Source: Actinomycetota bacterium (GTDB taxonomy: Bacteria > Actinomycetota > Actinomycetes > Streptosporangiales > Streptosporangiaceae). From it: 8,685 nucleotides of DNA. This document shows, piece by piece, positions 7,164 to 8,685 of the stretch. The stretch covers positions 1 to 8,685 of the forward strand of contig PMST01000549.1 of NCBI GenBank assembly GCA_003168295.1, written 5' to 3'. A model generated the notes under the pieces. That model saw only the letters and a program-made list of their open reading frames with translations. It was not told the DNA's origin and made no database searches. A program made the position numbers and the translations under genes. Position 1 is the stretch's first letter. Each line of letters opens with the position of its first letter.

Positions 7164-7595
7164 TCAGGTCGGCGTGCCGTTCCGGTCCGGCCGTACGGCC
7201 AGGGCCCCGGCGGCCCCGGCCAGTGCGGCCCCGCCGGCCGATGCGACGACGAGCCACCGGCCTATCCGCGGCAGCTCACGCCACGACGACACGCTGGCCA
7301 CCACGTCAAGGGCATCGGAGAGAGCACCCGCCGCCACCCATGCGCTGGCCGAGCCGGCCCCGTCGGCTGGCCCCTGCAGGGCCGCCAGAGCCCCTAGCCC
7401 CAGCGCGAGGTCCCGTGCTCCCAGCGCCCGCCCGAACACCCGTGCGCCCAGTTCATCCGCCGCTCCGCCCACCCATGGCCGGGCCGGGACCGAAGGCCAG
7501 GCCAGCGCGGTCAGGCCGAGCGCCACCCGCCCGGCCGCCACCGCCCTGGCGCCGTGCCGCAGCAGCCCCGGGATACCAATCGATGTCACCTGCAC
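7164..7595 (-). CDS. Small multi-helix membrane protein, actinobacterial conserved hypothetical
   Basis: A 143-residue protein read on the minus strand from GTG (complement of 7593-7595), with AGGAGG (complement of 7601-7606) 5 bases upstream. It is rich in Ala, Gly and Leu and shows three or four hydrophobic segments at about 18-34, 60-74, 85-101 and 113-134. Between the first two is ARPWVGGAADELGARVFGRA; ALGARDLALGLGAL, an intervening SDALDVV and a short basic WRELPRIGR loop follow. I recall this pattern (GRxALGLTAL..., RALGARDLALGLG) from conserved unannotated actinobacterial membrane proteins, possibly in the DUF4267-like group, but cannot confirm it. No catalytic motif or signal peptide is evident. 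Its gene converges on the MerR-phosphatase gene and diverges from the DUF222 gene. Overlapping plus-strand open frames are Pro/Arg-rich shadows of it. Confidence 0.78.
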   Translation of the reverse strand: MQVTSIGIPGLLRHGARAVAAGRVALGLTALAWPSVPARPWVGGAADELGARVFGRALGARDLALGLGALAALQGPADGAGSASAWVAAGALSDALDVVASVSSWRELPRIGRWLVVASAGGAALAGAAGALAVRPDRNGTPT

Positions 7596-7600
7596 TCGTC

Positions 7601-7606
7601 CCTCCT
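7601..7606 (-). promoter_or_regulatory. Ribosome-binding site of the minus-strand membrane protein gene
   Basis: The plus strand reads CCTCCT, giving a perfect AGGAGG on the minus strand 5 bases before GTG (7595). This fixes the start and is good evidence that the minus-strand frame, not the overlapping plus-strand frames, is the real gene. Confidence 0.75.
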
Positions 7607-7887
7607 GCCCCGTCAGTCGAGCGCCAGCCGACGCACCCTGATCATTACTATGTCCCTAAATAGCACGTTTGCCCATCATTACGGCAGGTGATCCGGCCCA
7701 ACCTGCCCTGACGCCGGTCGTCCCGGCCAAGCCCCGGATCCGCCGGTAGCTGGGCCCCCCTGCGCACACTGCACTGCCGGAGCGTCCGCTGTTGATCCGA
7801 GCCTCCGGCGTGACTGGCCAGGATCAGGCCTCGCTACGAGCATCGCCTGCGTCCTCGCGGCAGAATCCGGTCGCCGATTTACCTGCC

Positions 7888-7923
7888 CGTTTCGGCGTGT
7901 CCGGCGCGATGTCCGCCGAAATG
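7888..7923. promoter_or_regulatory. Inverted repeat upstream of the DUF222 promoter region
   Basis: TTTCGGCG (7890-7897) and CGCCGAAA (7914-7921) are perfect 8-base arms around 16 bases, extendable by a G-T and a C-G pair to 7888/7923. The loop and right arm also repeat TGTCCGSCG-like words. It may be an operator or a structural hairpin; with no gene reading into it, a terminator is less likely. Confidence 0.4.
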
Positions 7924-7933
7924 TCACCATCAC

Positions 7934-7962
7934 TTGATATCATCGAACAAGAAACTTAAAAA
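7934..7962 (+). promoter_or_regulatory. Candidate promoter for the DUF222 gene
   Basis: TTGATA (7934-7939) matches the -35 consensus at five of six bases. TAAAAA (7957-7962), 17 bases later, is a fair -10 element. They lie in an AT-rich island, unlike the surrounding G/C-rich DNA, and would give a leader of about 105 bases before GTG 8074. The -35 overlaps the palindrome TGATATCA (7935-7942). Confidence 0.35.
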
Positions 7963-7989
7963 GATCACCAACCATTCAAGATCATCGAA
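7939..7989. repeat. Direct repeat pair ATCATCGAA
   Basis: ATCATCGAA occurs at 7939-7947 and 7981-7989, 42 bases apart, which is four helical turns. The word AAGATCA also occurs twice between and across them (7961-7967, 7978-7984). Two sites on the same DNA face flanking the candidate -10 would suit a regulator, but chance in AT-rich sequence is possible. Confidence 0.35.
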
Positions 7990-8057
7990 TCCGGACGGGC
8001 ACTGCACCCAGCCGCTACCCAACCAGGAACCCCAACCCTACCCTCGGCACCCCGGGC

Positions 8058-8066
8058 AGGAGGTGA
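8058..8066 (+). promoter_or_regulatory. Ribosome-binding site deciding the DUF222 gene start
   Basis: AGGAGGTGA is a near-perfect complement to the 16S rRNA 3' end. Its GGTGA ends 7 bases before GTG 8074, which is in frame with the DUF222 protein. The GTG inside the site itself (8063) is out of frame. Confidence 0.8.
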
Positions 8067-8073
8067 GTACCAG

Positions 8074-8685
8074 GTGGACACCGCCCCTGCATTCGCCAGC
8101 GAGACTGATGCGCTGCAGATGCTGGACTCGGCGCTGGGTTACCTGACCGCCGCTGACCCGGCCCAGATGCCCGCCGTCATCCAGGCCCGGTGCCTGACCG
8201 CGCTGGAGCGGGCCGACGCCCGGGCCACCGCCGCGCGGGCCGCGATCCTGGCGGCGTTCACGGCCTCCCGGGGCTACTGCGAAGACGGGGATTACAGTGC
8301 CCGGTCCTGGCTGATCCACAAGACCCGGGTCACCAAGGCCACCGCGGGCGAGCACGCCGGCTGGTCCCGCCGGACCACGACCCACCCCCGGGTCCTGGCC
8401 GCGCTGGCCGCCGGGGACATCACCCGGTCCTACGCCCGGACCATCTGCGGCTGGACCGGCCGCCTCCCCGAGAACTGCCGCGGCAACGCCGACGAGATCC
8501 TGGTCGGCGCCGCGCTGATGGGGATGGGCCTGGCGGACCTGGCCGGCCTGGCGGCCGAGATCGAGGCCCGGTCCCGCCCGGATGTCCCGGATGAGGACGG
8601 CCCCCGGTTCGAGGACCGGGCCGTGCGGCTGCAGACTACGTTCGGCGGCGCCGGGGTGCTGACGGGCGATCTGACCCCGGAGTGC
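8074..8685 (+). CDS. DUF222 / 13E12-repeat family protein, N-terminal part (HNH endonuclease family)
   Basis: The first 204 residues of a gene cut by the right edge; the frame is open from GTG 8074 to the end. It matches the actinobacterial DUF222 family: an Ala-rich helical N-terminus with LTALERADARATAARAAIL at 41-59, then YSARSWLIHKTRVTKATAGEH at 74-94. TTTHPRVLAALAAGDITRSYARTI at 101-124 and LTGDLTPEC at 196-204 follow. In this family the DUF222 region (about 300 residues) is normally followed by a C-terminal HNH nuclease motif, which is outside the window. These proteins are multi-copy in many actinobacteria (13E12 repeats in Mycobacterium tuberculosis) and are sometimes counted as mobile or expanding elements, but their role is not established. 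Start is set by the strong ribosome-binding site. The upstream AT-rich promoter island suggests it is its own transcription unit. Confidence 0.9.
   Translation, partial: MDTAPAFASETDALQMLDSALGYLTAADPAQMPAVIQARCLTALERADARATAARAAILAAFTASRGYCEDGDYSARSWLIHKTRVTKATAGEHAGWSRRTTTHPRVLAALAAGDITRSYARTICGWTGRLPENCRGNADEILVGAALMGMGLADLAGLAAEIEARSRPDVPDEDGPRFEDRAVRLQTTFGGAGVLTGDLTPEC

Larger units (their letters stand above)
7596..8073. other. Gene-free stretch between divergent genes
   Basis: I see no convincing gene here. Open frames on either strand (for example minus 7679-7933 and plus 7934-8146) are Arg/Pro-rich, lack ribosome-binding sites and show no family motif. Base composition is uneven: 7636-7682 is comparatively AT-rich and holds ATCATTAC twice (7641-7648 and 7675-7682). 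7683-7885 is ordinary G/C-rich DNA with stops in all frames. 7919-7990 is again AT-rich. Promoters for both flanking genes should lie in this stretch. No clear -10/-35 pair could be assigned to the minus-strand gene. Confidence 0.6.

Noticed and set aside
7157..7663. Plus-strand frames over the small membrane protein gene
   Set aside because: They are low-complexity Pro/Ala/Arg-rich and lack a ribosome-binding site, while the minus frame has AGGAGG-GTG and hydrophobic segments.
7679..7933. Minus-strand 84-codon open frame in the gene-free stretch
   Set aside because: No ribosome-binding site, no hydrophobic or domain pattern, and an Arg/Gly-rich composition expected by chance in G/C-rich DNA.
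7934..8146. Plus-strand 70-codon open frame beginning MISSNKKLKK
   Set aside because: Its first part is the AT-rich promoter region and it runs into the DUF222 gene in another frame; no ribosome-binding site.

Overview
The window is high-GC actinobacterial DNA. It has strong G/C bias at third codon positions, GTG starts, and a candidate leaderless promoter of the actinobacterial type. A DUF222/13E12-type gene at the right edge and a MerR-phosphatase fusion also fit. The product styles suggest a Streptosporangiales-like or related soil actinomycete, but that is an inference. No tRNA, rRNA, CRISPR array or complete insertion sequence is visible.

Left part (1-1828): the 3' end of a phosphoketolase gene (xfp) overlaps the start of acetate kinase (ackA). 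Together they form the lower half of a phosphoketolase shunt: xylulose-5-P or fructose-6-P gives acetyl-phosphate, which gives acetate plus ATP. No phosphotransacetylase gene is in view. A 126-base gap follows that holds a tandem heptanucleotide repeat.

Middle (1955-5891): an isopenicillin-N-synthase-like 2-oxoglutarate/Fe(II) oxygenase has an intact iron triad but no Arg at the usual RxS co-substrate position. Next comes a 968-residue fused FAD and iron-sulfur dehydrogenase of the GlcD/D-lactate dehydrogenase type, preceded by a possible leaderless promoter and a perfect palindrome. It would oxidise a D-2-hydroxyacid and pass electrons through Fe-S and CCG domains.

Regulatory part (5958-7073): one gene encodes an N-terminal MerR-type DNA-binding domain, a linker helix and a complete PP2C (PPM) Ser/Thr phosphatase domain. 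A second ribosome-binding site and ATG lie exactly at the domain junction, so the gene might also yield a free phosphatase. This is the most unusual gene here. A 16-bp tandem repeat built on the palindrome GGCGCGCC sits between it and the convergent next gene.

Right part (7164-8685): a small multi-helix membrane protein lies on the minus strand. A gene-free stretch of 478 bases follows, ending in an AT-rich segment with a candidate promoter, a hairpin and direct repeats. The window closes with the 5' part of a DUF222 (13E12 repeat/HNH endonuclease family) gene cut by the right edge.

The central carbon genes could form one fermentative/respiratory overflow module (acetate production plus hydroxyacid oxidation). 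Only xfp-ackA are clearly coupled in the sequence. The rest is adjacency.
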